From Phalacrocorax aristotelis (Eukaryota > Chordata > Aves > Suliformes > Phalacrocoracidae), in contig NC_134282.1 of the NCBI RefSeq assembly GCF_949628215.1, positions 15,728,723 through 15,792,722 of the forward strand: DNA of 64,000 nt. The letters are read 5' to 3'. The stretch's first letter is position 1. Each line of letters begins with the position of its first letter. Both the position numbers and the translations under genes were made by a program. The notes beneath the pieces are model-generated. The model made no database searches and was not told the origin of the DNA. It was given only the letters and a program-made list of their open reading frames with translations. This document shows, piece after piece, positions 1 through 11,933 of the stretch.

Positions 1-1195
1 TTTTTTTAAAAGACAGGTCCCAAACACATTTTACAGAGCATTGATCACCTGCAAAAGACAACTGAGACCAGAAAGTATCTGCCCTGCAAGCAGCCAGGCT
101 GAGATGGGACAGAGGACTCTGTCAGATGAGAAATCTGCACACGCTTCTCTGTGTTTTATCCCTGCTTGGGGATGATCCCTGCGAGGAAGCAAAGGGCAAT
201 TCCCTTGTTTTTACCACGCACTCAGCCCAGTCCTCTCTCCTCCCTGGCAGTGAGGAAGTTGCCAGGAGGCCTTTGGGAGCTGTTGACCCAATGTACCAGC
301 TAGTTTTAAGATGCTCAGCTCCTGGTAATTGCCAGGAGTTTGGCACCTGCAGATGTCTGAGCCATTTACCATCGCTCTGTGGCATCCTGCTCCTTTGGAA
401 GAGGATGCAAAGCCAGACAAACTCTCCCTGTGGAAGGCACAGGTAGAGCCTACCTTTTCACCCTGTCAGTCGGAGAAGCACCTGGCCCTCCCTGGGAGGG
501 CGGCCCACAAGAACAAGCAGCTTCTGCTGCTGCCTGTGGTTCAGGCGTACGGCTGAGCATGTGGAGGAGCAAGAGCAGGGGAAGGGATGCTGGTGTGGCA
601 CACAGCAGTGCCCTTTCAAGGCAGTTTTCTGTGGTTGTATAAGAATGAGAATGTGCCAAATCACTTGTGCAAGAAAAACCAGTGTAGGTGGTTAGCTTTG
701 CAACAGACTGCTGGGGAGTAACTCCTCTAGTTTCAATTCCACAGCTTTTCTTTTGAGGGGAAAAAAAGAAAGTCATTTTACATGATGGCAGTTGTACAGC
801 ATTAGCATTTGGGGCTCCTGTGACCATATTTGCAGAGTTTGGTCACCAACTGCCCTCCCTCCCAGGGCACAAATGCTCTTCTTTCCCCAGCTGTATTTTC
901 AGTCCTCCTGGCCCTCCAGCTTGCAATCTGCACAGTAGCTTGCAGGTAAGCACAAATGGAATGTGCATTTCCTTTTCATGCCACATATTTTGCTGGCCCT
1001 TTACCTAAGCGTATAGAGCAGAAAGTACAGTTACGGTCGTCCTGAAAACAAATTTGCTGATCTGATGCTGACTGGGCAACCCTTTCAAACTTTATCTTTC
1101 TGAAAAAGACTTGATTAATGAGGTAGTCTTCCTCTCCTCTGAAGACTGGGTGGCAACAGGGAGAAGAAAAAGTGCTTATAGCTTGCTCAGCTTTT
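1..1195. other. Intergenic, no gene recognised
   Basis: Short overlapping open frames occur on both strands, but none shows a recognisable domain, codon bias or splice structure. I see nothing supportable here. Confidence 0.5.
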
Positions 1196-1671
1196 CTTCT
1201 TAGCAAAAAACTGAAGAGAGCCCAATGGAAGGCTACCAAGATGATCAGGGGACTGGAGCATCTCCCTTATGAGGAAAGGCTGAGAGACCTGGGTTTGTTC
1301 AGCCTGGACAAGAGAAGTCTGAGAGGGGGGAATCTTATCAATGCTTATAAATATCTAAAGGGTGGGTGTTAAAAGGATGGGGCTGGACTCTTTTCAGTGG
1401 TGCTCAATGACAGGCCAAGGGGCAATGGGCACGAGATGGAACATGGGAAGTTCCACATATACATGAGAAAAAACTCCTTTCCTGTGCGGGTGCCAGAGCA
1501 GGGGCACAGGCTGCCCAGGGAGGCTGTGGGGTCCCTTCCCTGGAGACATTCAAAACCCGCCTGGATGCGTTCCTGTGCCCCCTGCTCTGGGGGTGCCTGC
1601 TCACACAAGGGGTTGGACAAGATGATCTCCGGAGGTCCCTTCCAAACCCTACCGTTCTGTGATTCTGTGAA
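1196..1671 (+). mobile_element. CR1 LINE, 5'-truncated 3' end
   Basis: The segment reads, in plus orientation, as the last part of the CR1 reverse-transcriptase ORF and its 3' UTR. The conserved translated stretch around '[13 protein letters not shown]' is visible, followed by the 'GGTTGGACAAGATGATCT' block and the tail 'TTCTGTGATTCTGTGA' at about 1655-1671. It is heavily 5' truncated, as is usual for CR1. It closely matches, in inverted orientation, the copy at 6755-7190, so both belong to a young subfamily. The exact 5' edge is uncertain by a few tens of bases. Confidence 0.88.
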
Positions 1672-4348
1672 AAGCACAGTAGGGTGGATTGTGGTCTTGC
1701 ATATTGAAGGAGGTTTGCTGGCCAGCGAAGCAAGTGGGCAGGGATTGCTGTTGCATTCCCACATCCCCTGGAGCACCAGGAGCTGATGTGATGTGGGGTT
1801 GTGGCTGCCACAGCCCACCTGGGCGCTCAGGCAGGGCACAGCACAGGCAGCTGCCTCCAGCTCTGTTGCCCAACGTTGGGAATGGCCAAGCTCTGCAGCT
1901 TGTCCCTGGCTATCCTGCACGGGATGGATTTGGGTGGAGGCCTGGCATTAGGGTGGGCATACACAGACAGAGAGGAGCTGCCTGTTGTGCAATAGCTGCA
2001 GGTCCTCAGAAGTGTTTGGGTGCTGGGTCCTGCCCCAGGCACCTAATCTAAAGATTTCACCATTAGCTTAAGTAGCTGAGATGAGTTAGGCAGCTCTGTG
2101 CCATGGGGAGTCTGGCACCAAACCTTCCAAGATCTCTGTGACAAGGAATTACTTGTCACTTCCTACTGCCTCCTCCATGCTTGCCACTGGGAAAACGTTA
2201 GTCAGCCTCTCAGATCATTAGGAACAGATGCAAATCTTGGCAAGGCATTTAAACCTAATTGCTGTTCATGTCTTTTCCAACAGTTTCTTTGCACTCCTGT
2301 GATCTGGAGAGTTTACATCTTACTGATGCTTTTGGTCACCTTTTGTGTATTTTTTCTTACGGAGGCCAGTGCATTTGTTTACTGCCTGTTCCCCAGGGGG
2401 TGAACAGGAGCAGTGTCTGGTCAGGTCTTTCTACCTGCATTTGCAGCAATGCTCTCTTCCTGCAGAAGCATAAACCTTCAGGCCTTTTTCTTTTTCTCCC
2501 TCAAGACTCAATGACTGTCAGTCAAATCCATTTTATGCAGCCCAGAGATGATTTAGACCATATCTTTTAGGCTTTTAGAGATGGAATGAGCTGAAATGCA
2601 GCTTCCTGGAAGGAGTCTGCTGCCCTGGCTCACAGGGGAGCAGCCCACAGCACTGGTCAGGTGCTTGGCAGTGATTTCGAAACAACCACTTCCCTCTTGT
2701 CCTACAGTCGACCAGGCCAGAGACCGTGCTGGCTTGTGCCATTAGGATACTGCAGTAATGACTAAGCTCTAAAGTGTTTCATGGGTCAAGGCTGGCTGTA
2801 TCCAGCACTGGGTATTATCCCCTGCAAGGAGCAGCAGTGCCTGGTTGTCCCACAGGCCCAGGAAGAAAAATGTGCCCCTTGACTATCTTCTTCACCTAAA
2901 CAGACTGAGATCAGCTTTGTTCCAATATAACTGAGCAAGAGCCTTCCTGTAGATGAGGAAGGTGATATTTGTCAGCTGTGTTACTGAAGGGGAGTGCATG
3001 CAGCCACCCAGTGCCATGGGGCTCGGGGGTTGCACATGTAGCAAGGGATGGCTTTTGTCCCTGAGCGGCCCTCCCTTCCAGTAAAGGGCAACAGCACTGA
3101 GCCTGCGCCATGTCACTCTGCAGGACATTATCTTGCAGGACAAGCACCTCTGGCCGCTGATTTAAGCCTGGTTTGGGTACCAGTCAAACAGCCAGTACCA
3201 AAAATGGCAGAGGATGCTGCAGAGGGATCCAAACTGGCCGCCCGTAAACACAAAAGACTTTGCAGCAAAATGCACGGATGAGATTTACATTAACCCCACC
3301 AACGGATAAAGCTACAAGGACTAGGCGAGGCCCTGCAGCCAGGCATGGGGCTGCACAGTGCTGGCAGCTTCCCTGGCTTGCACTGAGCAGCCCGTGTTTT
3401 CCTTTAATGTGCACCAGATTCAGATGTTTGAACTCCCTGCACAAATCCATCCATTCAGGGGCAGGCTGGGCTCTTGCTGGCTGTGCCCCACAGCACAGGC
3501 AAGGATTATTCTCTCAGCTGCTGGTGAAATAGCAGTCTTGACTCTACTCCATGGCAACAGGAGGTCTTAGGCCTCGCCAACATCTACAAAGGCTCAAAAA
3601 TACTGAATACAGTGAAGCGATGGCTTCTGCTGCTCCATGTCACACTTTCAGTCCGTGTTTCAACCACTCCTCCACCAAATCCTGTCAGTGCAGCCACTGG
3701 GCCTGATGGAAAGGCAGTCCAAAATAAACAACCTAATCTTGACCGCACAGAGGAGCACATGTACAATTGCAAAATCCTAAGTTAAATGAAATATTGCAGC
3801 TTCCAAGAACCACAGGAAAGTTCCTCAGATGAAGTAATTCCGGTTTTCTTGCATCCCAGAGTAAATTAAGCTGTGAGAGGGTGCATGCGCTGCCCTCACC
3901 CAGATTTCCCTTGCCAGTTCTTGCAGACATAATGCTCTGAGTATAGGAAAGGTTAAAGTTGACAAATTACTGTAAGACCAGGCTGGCAAGGATATGCCCC
4001 ACTTAAGCTTGCAAAAGCAGAGGACAGCACAGCTGCTGCACGCGCACACACACACAGAGATGACCCCCCCCAGTTTGTGCTCTGCTGCTGCCAGGTCCTG
4101 GCCCAAGTTTTGTGTCACACGGCAGAAAGCAGTGCTAAACCTGGGCTTCTTGCTTTAACTAGGTCATACCAAGAAGCAGGGTTTTTAATGCGCTCTGGCC
4201 CATGGCTGGCTGCTGGACAGGTAGAAGAAGCTGAGCACCTCTCTACCTGCCCTTTCATCTTCACGTTGTTCAACCACCTAATTAGTTTAGCCATGAAAGG
4301 AATTTTGATTAAATTTGCAGGAAGCAAAAAAGGACTTTCAGGTTCAGT
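1672..4348. other. Intergenic, no gene recognised
   Basis: No coherent exon, RNA gene or mobile element was recognised. The short open frames on both strands lack conserved motifs. A small CA-repeat lies near 4040-4060. Confidence 0.45.
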
Positions 4349-4388
4349 TTTATTATAATGTTTTCCCATATTAAAAAAGAACTTTATT
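4349..4388 (-). terminator. Candidate polyadenylation signals for the PLAAT1-type gene
   Basis: Two AATAAA hexamers occur on the minus strand, at 4388-4383 and 4354-4349, about 1.46-1.5 kb downstream of the PLAAT1 stop codon. They are the first close pair of canonical signals in a plausible place. Use of either is inferred; a transcript would be needed to fix the 3' end. Confidence 0.4.
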
Positions 4389-5849
4389 TAAATGTAATAA
4401 CAGAGGGCACTACAAAGTACAGTCAGAAGCCTTGGCTTTGTTATTTCAAACATTGAAACAACTGATGTTTAAAAAAAGCTTCTAATCCCGTTATGTACAT
4501 GTTAAGAGCAGACAAAAATAGCAAGCCTCTTACAGACAGCTCTTTTTCTCTCATCTCTTCTTACAGTCCAGGCAGTTGCACGTGGTGAAAGCAACACAGG
4601 ATTTCATTTCTTACATGTGGTCTGCAAATAACATGGTTCCAAACACACAAGCCAGATACTCCTGGTAAAGAATAATAAATCACACTTTTCCAGAACTGGT
4701 TTCTTTTATGACAAGCCACACATCAGCTTTGTGACAAGAAAATAGCAGGGCTCTCTAGATTTGGAGATGAGGCACAGGTGCCGCACAGCTCATTCTCCAG
4801 GTACGTTGCCCACAGCACTGCAGGGACCCTGGCTTTGCCTTCCTGCTGGCTGGAGGAAGATCCATCTTGGGCAGGGGCTTCAAAGTGCTTAAACTTAACT
4901 GCTGGTCAGGGAGGAGCCAGTGGCCCCAGTTCTGGGGGCAACTGGCTGCCCCTGCAATCCATGGTGGTCTTTCTTTAAACCTCAGTGCTTTGGCAGCCCA
5001 AGGAGTAGAATCATAGAATGGTTCCGTTTGGAAGGGACCTTAAAGATCATCTAGAAAGCTTGGTCAGGTCCAATGCCAACAATTACTGCACTTACAGGGA
5101 TGAGGAGGGAAATTTCAGTGGCACAGTGGTCCCAACATAGAACAAACAGCTGCCAGAAAAAAAACAAAACTAGCTGGGTTTTTTGTCAGAACCCTCCCCA
5201 GACTGGGGGTCTGCTGCTCCCAAAGGGAGTCAGAGAAGCTAGGGAAAGGGAGGCTTTCCAGGTTGGACAAAACTGAGCAAAACACCATAATGCCAAAACC
5301 AGAGCATTAATTTAAAACACTGAGGGATACAGCCTGTAAGACCTGCCCTTCCTTCCTACACCCTGCCCTCGCAGGAGCAGCTCAATTTAGGCACTGCAGG
5401 CACAGGCTCTGAGACACAGCACGTACCTTGTCTGCCCTTTCGCAGGCCTGGGAACCTGGGGTTTTCCACTTGCACAGGCCCTCAGCTGGAGGACACACAG
5501 TAAACCCTTGGCAATACTTTTACATTACTTTTGATTGAAAAACAAAAAAAACCAAAACCAAAACTTGTTAAGGTGAAAATAGGTTATTCACATAAAGAGC
5601 CCATAGGATGTAGCTGATAAAAGCAGGATGTGTGTAGAATGCCTGCACCAGCCCTCAGCAGAGGTGTGTAAGGTGGGGGTGTAAGGAGGGAGAATTTGCT
5701 TGCAAGGACTCTCAGACTACCACAGAAATCATGACAGGCAATGAAATAAAAGCAGAAATGGCAAAAAGGCTAGTGCCACGCTCAGCAACGGCAACACAGT
5801 TGTTAGTAAGTCTTGGTGGCAACTATGGCCACAAATCATCCTGGGTCCA
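4389..5849 (-). other. PLAAT1: Probable 3' UTR of the PLAAT1-type gene
   Basis: This stretch lies between the stop codon at 5852-5850 and the candidate polyadenylation signals. It has no coding feature I can recognise. It contains a short CR1 tail fragment (about 5007-5078) and an A-rich patch near 5545. Assignment as UTR is by position only. Confidence 0.4.
5007..5078 (-). mobile_element. CR1 3' tail fragment
   Basis: The plus strand begins 'gaatcatagaatggttccg' and continues 'gaagggacctt' and 'aagatcat'. This is the reverse complement of the typical CR1 3' end. Only the terminal 70 bases or so remain, so the insertion is minus-oriented and extremely truncated or eroded. Confidence 0.75.
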
Positions 5850-7383
5850 TCAGTATTGTCTCTCCCTGGATCTGCCCCGGAGCAAGCCCAGCAAGGAGAA
5901 GGCACCAGCAGCAGCTGTAACAAACCCAATGGCACTGATTGCCCGGTTGGCCTGCAAAGGGGAAGCAAAACACAGGCTGGAAATGTAAGCTTTTTTTTTT
6001 TTTACCCCCAGGCATGCTAATGAAGAGCAAGCAGAGATAATCAGGGCAATTAAATGAATGAGAGACACCTGCCCCATAAGCAGAAAGGGTAACACCCAGG
6101 CTTTTATCCTTGGGCTGTGGCATTCAATAAAAGGGCACTATCAGGATGCAGATAGACCACAGTGAACCTCCTGGGCTGAGCTCTCCAGTAAGGCCAGAGG
6201 CAGCAATCATTTGGACTCTGTGTCTGGGGCTTTGCTGTCCCCTTGCAGTTTGCAGGCTGTGTCCTTGTCCCGTGGCTCACACAGAGCAGCAAGGAGGTGC
6301 ACCATGAGGCGTGCAGGGGTTTACCCCATGTTACTTACCTGGTCAGAAACCCCCTCGCCGTAGCGGAGCAGTGTCACAAAGTGCTCGCAGTTGTTGCCAA
6401 GGAGGTCGTAGGACACCTCCTGGTCAATAAGGTACTCAGCACGTCGGATGATCTCCTCCACTGGGAGGGGAGCATAGGTGTCATCGTACTTGTTGTTGAT
6501 GTGGTAGGTGTCACTTCCCACCACATCCTTCAGGAGCTGCATCCTCACCCGGGCCTTTCTGCTGAACACAGACTTGGCACTGGCGAACGTTGCTGGGGGC
6601 CCTTCATCTGGGGAAGGCAGGGATGGGATGAGCCAGGCAGGCCCTGTCTGGCCCCTCCAAGACCTCAGAGTGGTTTCTGGTTGGCTCCTGGAAATGCCAT
6701 CTACACACACAGGGTCCACCATCAGCCCATGGAGGGAGACAGGGCTTCTGGGTCACAGAATCACAGAATGGTAGGGGTTGGAAGGCACCTCTGGAGATCA
6801 TCTTGTCCAACCCCCCTGCTTGAGCAGGCACACCCAGAGCAGGGGGCACAGGAATGCATCCAGGTGGGTTTTGAATGTCTCCAGGGAAGGGACCCCACAG
6901 CCTCCCTGGGCAGCCTGTGCCACTGCTCTGGCACCCGCGCAGGAAAGAAGTTTTTTCTCATGTGTATGTGGAACTTCCCATGTTCTATCTCGTGCCCATT
7001 GCCCCTTGGCCTGTCATTGAGCACCACTGAAAAGAGTCCAGCCCCATCCTTTTAACACCCACCCTTTAGATATTTATAAGCATTGATAAGATTCCCCCCT
7101 CAGACTTCTCTTGTCCAGGCTGAACAAACCCAGGTCTCTCAGCCTTTCCTCATAAGGGAGATGCTCCAGTCCCCTGGTCATCTTGGTAGCTCTGTGGTCA
7201 CCCCAAAGACCCCTCTGCACCCTGCTGGGCTGCATCAGCCTTACCTACGGGCGTCACGTTGATGACGTACCCGTCCCCCAGGTAGAGGGCCCAGTGCTGG
7301 TAAGCTGGCCGGAAGATCTCGATCAGGTCCCCGGGCTGGGGGTCGCCGGGGTGGGCGGCGCTGAAGCTCTGGATAGCTGCCAT
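5850..7383 (-). CDS. PLAAT1: PLAAT1-type phospholipase A/acyltransferase (LRAT domain), 3 coding exons
   Basis: The exons are 7383-7245 (139 nt), 6607-6339 (269 nt) and 5951-5850 (102 nt, with stop TGA). They join in frame (phases 1, then 0) to 169 aa, the usual length for the family. PLAAT enzymes are thiol hydrolases of the LRAT/NlpC-P60 superfamily that act on phospholipids (A1/A2 hydrolysis and N- or O-acyl transfer) at membranes. The catalytic '[10 protein letters not shown]' block gives His30 and the 'NNCEHFV' block gives nucleophile Cys120. The third position, after 'GYVI', is Asn42, which as I recall is also the PLAAT1 state; other PLAATs have His there. A hydrophobic C-terminal segment at about 140-160 is the expected membrane anchor. 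The start is supported by an in-frame TGA six codons upstream and a G at +4. The match to PLAAT1 is strong along the whole length ('KDVVG', 'PLPVEEII', 'LLRYGEGVS'). A close paralogue of PLAAT1 is the main alternative. Confidence 0.9.
6755..7190 (-). mobile_element. CR1 LINE 3' end inside the first PLAAT1 coding intron
   Basis: The plus strand starts 'cacagaatcacagaatgg' and runs backwards through CR1 3' UTR into the end of the reverse-transcriptase ORF. By eye it differs from the copy at 1196-1671 by only a few percent. It is inserted in the intron between exons 7383-7245 and 6607-6339, in the same orientation as the gene. Confidence 0.88.
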
Positions 7384-7559
7384 CTCAAGAGCGTGAGGTC
7401 AGGACATGCTCCTCTTGCTGGGCAGGCTCAGCACAAGGCACAGTGGTGAGGGGAGGTCTGGGATGTGCACAGGGCATCTGCTAGGGGATCGCAGGCAGGG
7501 AGATCATTAGGGCCTGGCACTGGCACACTCACACCGCGTGTGGAGCATCATCGGGTGGC

Positions 7560-8560
7560 ACCCGACCGCTGCTGTGACGGTCCCCCTCTCTGCAGGGCCC
7601 TGGCTCGGGACGGCCGGTCCCGCTGCTAGCAACGTGCTGGCATAGGGCGAGAAATGAAATCGCCGGCCCCCCCCCGCCAAGGGCTGCAGGCGAGAGGTGA
7701 AGCTGTTACGGGCGCCCATCCCCGGCGCCCCCCGCCGCAGGGCCCCCTCCCCAGGCCGGGGGGCTAAACTGTTCCCACTGCAAGACACCCCCCGCCCCAA
7801 CCCGGTCCGTCGCAGCCGCTCCCGGCCCTACTCCCTTCGGGTCTCTGCCTGTTCTGGCACCAGGCCAACACCGGTGGAGGGGCGCAGCTCCCCCGGTGTG
7901 GGGGGGCACCCGGGGTGCCGAGTCCGTCCCCAGGCTCTGGGGCAACCCCTAGAGCTCGGCGGACCCGCCCCCGCCTCCGGCACCCCCGCAGCACAGCAGC
8001 CGGCACCCTGGAGGGGGCCGCATCGCGCTGGCAGATGCCTGCTCCCACCCCCGGAGCTGCCCCGCATCGCCCCCCCAGCTCCCCGCTCACCCCCAGCGCC
8101 CGTCCCGCTGCTGCCGCGGCCGGGGGAAGCTGGGCCGGGCCAAGCTGGGCCGGGCCCTGGCTCGGCCGGGCCCTGGCTCCTCCCGGCCGCTATAAATGGC
8201 GAGGAGCCGGGCGCGTTCCGGGCAGGCGGCGCTCGTACCGGGAGCTGCCTGCCTCCTCCTGCCAGGCAGCCGCCCCGATCCGCCGGCGGAGGCTCCGCTC
8301 CCCAGGGTGTTGCCAAAACCGCCCGCCGGGTGGAAAAGCTCGCCCTGCCCCTAGGAAAGACGGGCCGCCGCCTCCTCGCCGGGAGCCTCCGTCCCGGGGC
8401 CCCGCCGCGGGTGGGCTCCGGTGTGCGGCGCCGGGGCAGCCGTCCTGCGGGCCGGGGGCTCGGGGAGCATCCCTCACCGGGAAACCTGAGCGAAAGGCAA
8501 CGCAGAGCTGCCGTTTCGCTTCTTTGCTGGCAAAGGGAAGCAAAGGAGGAGCTCAGCGTA
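7560..8560 (-). promoter_or_regulatory. PLAAT1: CpG island, probable PLAAT1 promoter and 5' UTR region
   Basis: This block is sharply richer in G+C and CpG than its flanks, with many CCCGCC/GGGCGG-like boxes. It begins about 180 bp upstream of the PLAAT1 start codon. A plus-strand 'TATAAA' occurs near 8191, and no matching TATA is evident on the minus strand. The long open frames across it (for example about 344 codons on the plus strand) are what G+C-rich sequence produces by chance. A non-coding first exon is likely, with a possible acceptor 'cctgcccag' near 7420. The transcription start cannot be fixed from sequence alone. Confidence 0.6.
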
Positions 8561-8599
8561 AATCCCTATGGCCATTTTAGGGCAAAGAGATTTCTAGGG

Positions 8600-10152
8600 T
8601 GGCTTTTCATGTGTCTTGCACGTTGTGGCCCAGGAATTTCCTTCAGGACATCACAGTCGTCTCCTGACTGTGCCGAGCAAGAGCCCTCTGAGCCGAGGGG
8701 CGGGCAGTGCGGGCAGCCTAAGCGGAGCTAGGCAGCTATGGCTGCCTCCTTGGCTATTGCCAGCGCAGGATGCTGAAAAGGAGGGTTTGCTATAAACGAA
8801 ACTGTCCTCTGGGTGAGTTGAACTAAGCAGTGTATTTAAAGCCCAGTGTTTTGTCGGGTGAGCAAGCCAGTTGATTAAAAAGACCAGTGCAGCAGAAGAT
8901 TTAGCATCTTTCTGACTTCTAGTGACGTGAAATAGTTAATTCAGTGGAGCACTGCATTACAATTCTGCACTCTGTATCAGCCCCTATTTAAGGTCTGAAG
9001 CATTTGCAAGGCTTTGCAGTGGAAAGCCAAGGCAATTCTTGAGGTATTGCAATGGCAAGGTGTATCTGTGGAAACCCAGAACCCTGCTTTACCTGGGCCC
9101 AGCTGGGCCCTGTTGCTTGGGAGAGCCTGGGCTGGGATCCAACAGGGCAGGGGTGGGTGTGTGCTCCCACCAAGTGCAAGGGGAGGTAAGCGTGGTCAGC
9201 ACCGCTCAACATTGATAGAATCATGCTGTTAGCAAGCACGAGAATGTGCTAGGAAGCTGCCGCTGAACAGGCAGGAAAAGTGCTTTTATAATTGTAGTGA
9301 AATTCCAGCATAAGGTTGACAGTTCGTTCATGCATGAGTAGGTCTCTCGCGCTGATTCATTTTCATTATGTAATGAGGCTGAAAGCCCTGGTCCATTCAG
9401 ATCCTCCCCAAAATAGCTGAACTGTGCATGTATGGACAGCTGGTGTGTTCCTGAACAGACCAGAATAAAATGCCATTTATCTACCTACCTGTTCATGGAG
9501 GTTACAAATACTTATTTTTTTTGGCTAGCAGCACACATGAGTTTATGGATACAAGGGAAAGGAAAAAGGTTGAGTAAATAATAACCAGCATTATGGCAGA
9601 AACAACAGGAAGCCCACGCTGTTTATCACCACAGTCAGAAGTGAACCTGCAAAGATCTGGAAAAGCACCAGAGCAACCTTAATGGTGCATTCCTTAGATC
9701 TGAAAGATTCACTCATGGCACTTTGAAATTCGTTCAGGGCTTGTACAAGGCCCAGACAGCGCCTTGGTCCCCTGAGCCTTGTGAGGGGTCTGTCATGGGG
9801 TGGGTGTCTCGCAGACTGCATGTTATTAGGCCTTGCCCCAAACACCTTCAATCTTCTGCAGTAGGAGGGTACTTAGCATGGTCTGGGACTGAGCTGATGC
9901 AGATCTCTACCCACGTTCATCAGACTGTGGCAGCTTCAGAGTTTGCAAAGACTGCAAGGAAGGAGAGTTTATGACATTCTTCAGAAAGTTTTTGTTAAGT
10001 TACCCTTTTGTTTAGCCCCCACAGGCTGGGGTCTGATGACAACCCTACTTCTTGTCTACTCCACTCTGACAGAAAGGAGGCAGCTCTCCTTCAAACAATC
10101 ACTTCTTTCAGTCCAGCACTCCCAAGGCAGACAATGGGGGTCATGTTTTTTC
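8600..10152. other. Intergenic, nothing recognised
   Basis: This is the spacer between the PLAAT1 CpG island and the CR1 at 10.15 kb. No exon with splice support, no RNA gene and no clear repeat was recognised. Confidence 0.45.
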
Positions 10153-11275
10153 ATAGAATCCTAGAGTCATTAAGGTTGGAAAAGACCTCTAGGATCATTG
10201 AGTCCAACTGTAAACCCAACACTACCATGCTTCCTAAAGCATGCCCTGACATGCCATGTCTACACACTTTTTCAACACCTCCAGAGATGGTGACTCCACC
10301 ACCTCTCTGGGCAGCCTGTTCCAATGCCTGACCACTTTTTTCAGTAAAGAAATTTTTCCTAATATCCAATCTAAACCTCCCCTGGCACAGCTTGAGGCCA
10401 TTTCCTCTTGTCCTATCACTTGTTACTTGGGAGAAGAGACCAAGACCCACCTCGCTACAACCTCCTTTCAGGCAGTTGTAGAGAGCAGTAAGGTCTCCCC
10501 TCAGCCTCCTCTTCTCCAGACTAAACAACCCCAGATTCCTCAGCTGCTCCTCATCAGACTTGTGCTCTAGACCCTTCACCAGCTTCGTTGCCCTTCTCTG
10601 GACGCGCTCCAGAAACTTAATGTCCTTGTAGTGAGGGGCCTGAAACTGAACACAATATTCAAGGTGCGGCCTCACCAGTGCCGAGTACAGGGGCACCATC
10701 ACTGCCCTGCTCCTGCTGGCCACACTATTCCTGATGCAAGCCAGGACACCATTGGTCTTCTTGCCCACCTGGGCACGCTGCCGGCTCACGTTCAGCCACT
10801 GTCAACCAGCACCCCCAGGTCCTTTCCCGCCGGGCACTTTCCAGCCACTCCTCCCCAAGCCTGTAGCGTTGCCTGGGGTTGTTGTGACCCAAGTGCAGGA
10901 CCCGGCACTTGGCCTTGTTAAACCTCTTACAATTGGCCTCAGCCCATTGATCCAGCCTGTCCAGATCCTTCTGCAGAGCCTTCCTACCCTTGAGCAGATC
11001 AACACTCCTGCACAACTTGGTGTCGTCTGCAAACTTACTGAGGGTGCACTCGATCCCCCCATCCAGATCATTGATAAAGGTGTTAAACAGAACTGGCCCC
11101 ATAATTAAGCCCTGGGGAACCCTGCTTGCGACCAGCCGCTAACTGGATTTAGCTCCATTCACCACAACTGTCTGGGCCTGGCCATCCAGCCAGTTTTTTA
11201 CCCAATGAGGAGTATAAATGTCTGAGCCATGAGCAGTCAGTTTCTGCAGGATAATGCTGTGGGAGACTACCTCTG
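10153..11275 (-). mobile_element. CR1 LINE, about 1.1 kb, with partial reverse-transcriptase ORF
   Basis: Read on the minus strand, this carries the CR1 polymerase palm ('[12 protein letters not shown]' then 'FADDTKL', the F/YADD active-site box) and the downstream thumb region. It ends in the CR1 3' tail at about 10153 ('tcatagaatcctagagtc' on plus). The coding frame is interrupted by stops and frameshifts, for example upstream of 'VASRVPQG' and again near 10790, so it is inactive. It lies between PLAAT1 and the zonadhesin-like gene. The 5' edge is approximate. Confidence 0.9.
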
Positions 11276-11666
11276 TCACCAGATGAGCTTGTGTCTTATA
11301 TATTTCTGTCCTCAGTTGGACATCCCTTGCCAGAAGAGGAGTAAGAACTGTGTCCAGCTCAGTCAGCTAATCCCCTCCCCATGGGATGATTTGGGTAAGA
11401 TGATCTCATGAAGATGTGCCTGGGATGCTGTAATTAATTCTGACCACATCAGTTTACAGTTTGTATGTGTATCAGAGGTGTGTATGTGATGGTGTGCCAC
11501 TTGTGCTGGCAAATTCTGTCTGGACTTTGTGTTTTTCAAACATCCTTTGAAAACAACACAGTCTCCTATGTGAGTTAGGACATATTTCAGTTTGGGTCCA
11601 CAACATGAGATCTGAGAGATATTTTAGATGAACAATTTCAAAGGTTTTCACCAATCCAATGACTTA

Positions 11667-11672
11667 TTTATT
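11667..11672 (-). terminator. ZAN: Polyadenylation signal of the zonadhesin-like gene
   Basis: AATAAA lies on the minus strand about 125 nt downstream of the TAG stop at 11800-11798. It is the first canonical hexamer after the stop and implies a short 3' UTR ending near 11.65 kb. Confidence 0.6.
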
Positions 11673-11724
11673 ATTATTTCTTCTCAAAGTATTAGAAATA
11701 CTATTAAATACAAGAGCAGGAAGT

Positions 11725-11748
11725 ATTACAAATGTATACATTTGTAAT
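11725..11748. repeat. Perfect 24-bp palindrome in the 3' UTR
   Basis: The 12-base arm 'ATTACAAATGTA' is followed directly by its exact reverse complement. It lies in the predicted 3' UTR between the stop codon and the AATAAA. Related 'ATTACAAAT' copies follow at about 11760-11785. Confidence 0.9.
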
Positions 11749-11797
11749 GTAATACAAAGTATTACAAATTTGAATTACAAATGAATTGGAAAAATAT

Positions 11798-11933
11798 CTA
11801 TGTGTTTTGATCAAATGCAGCGTTCACGATGCAGCCATAATCTCGCTCGTCTCCTCTGTCATCCAGTGCAACCCTGGGCAGGCTCCGAGAAGAATCCCTT
11901 GATACCACAACTGTACCTGTCTTTCCCTTCCTT
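11798..11933 (-). CDS. ZAN: Zonadhesin-like: last exon, cytoplasmic tail and stop
   Basis: Acceptor 'ttgtacag' precedes 136 nt ending in TAG. The tail starts with a basic patch (R-R-K-G-K), continues with a Ser/Arg-rich stretch, and ends '...AAFDQNT'. The tail of about 45 residues after the membrane helix is typical of a type I membrane protein stop-transfer segment followed by a short cytoplasmic end. Confidence 0.85.

Noticed and set aside
7245-7383. Asn at the second catalytic position of the PLAAT protein as a loss of activity
   Set aside because: As I recall the family, PLAAT1 itself has Asn here ('GYVIN'), so this is the subfamily state rather than an unusual mutation.
8185-8200. Plus-strand TATAAA inside the CpG island as a promoter for a second, divergent gene
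   Set aside because: No spliced or open coding sequence with recognisable content follows on the plus strand up to 10 kb, so a divergent gene cannot be supported.
7697-8731. Plus-strand open frame of 344 codons
   Set aside because: It lies in a CpG island where stop codons are rare by composition. The translation is low-complexity Pro/Arg/Gly/Ala with no recognisable domain.
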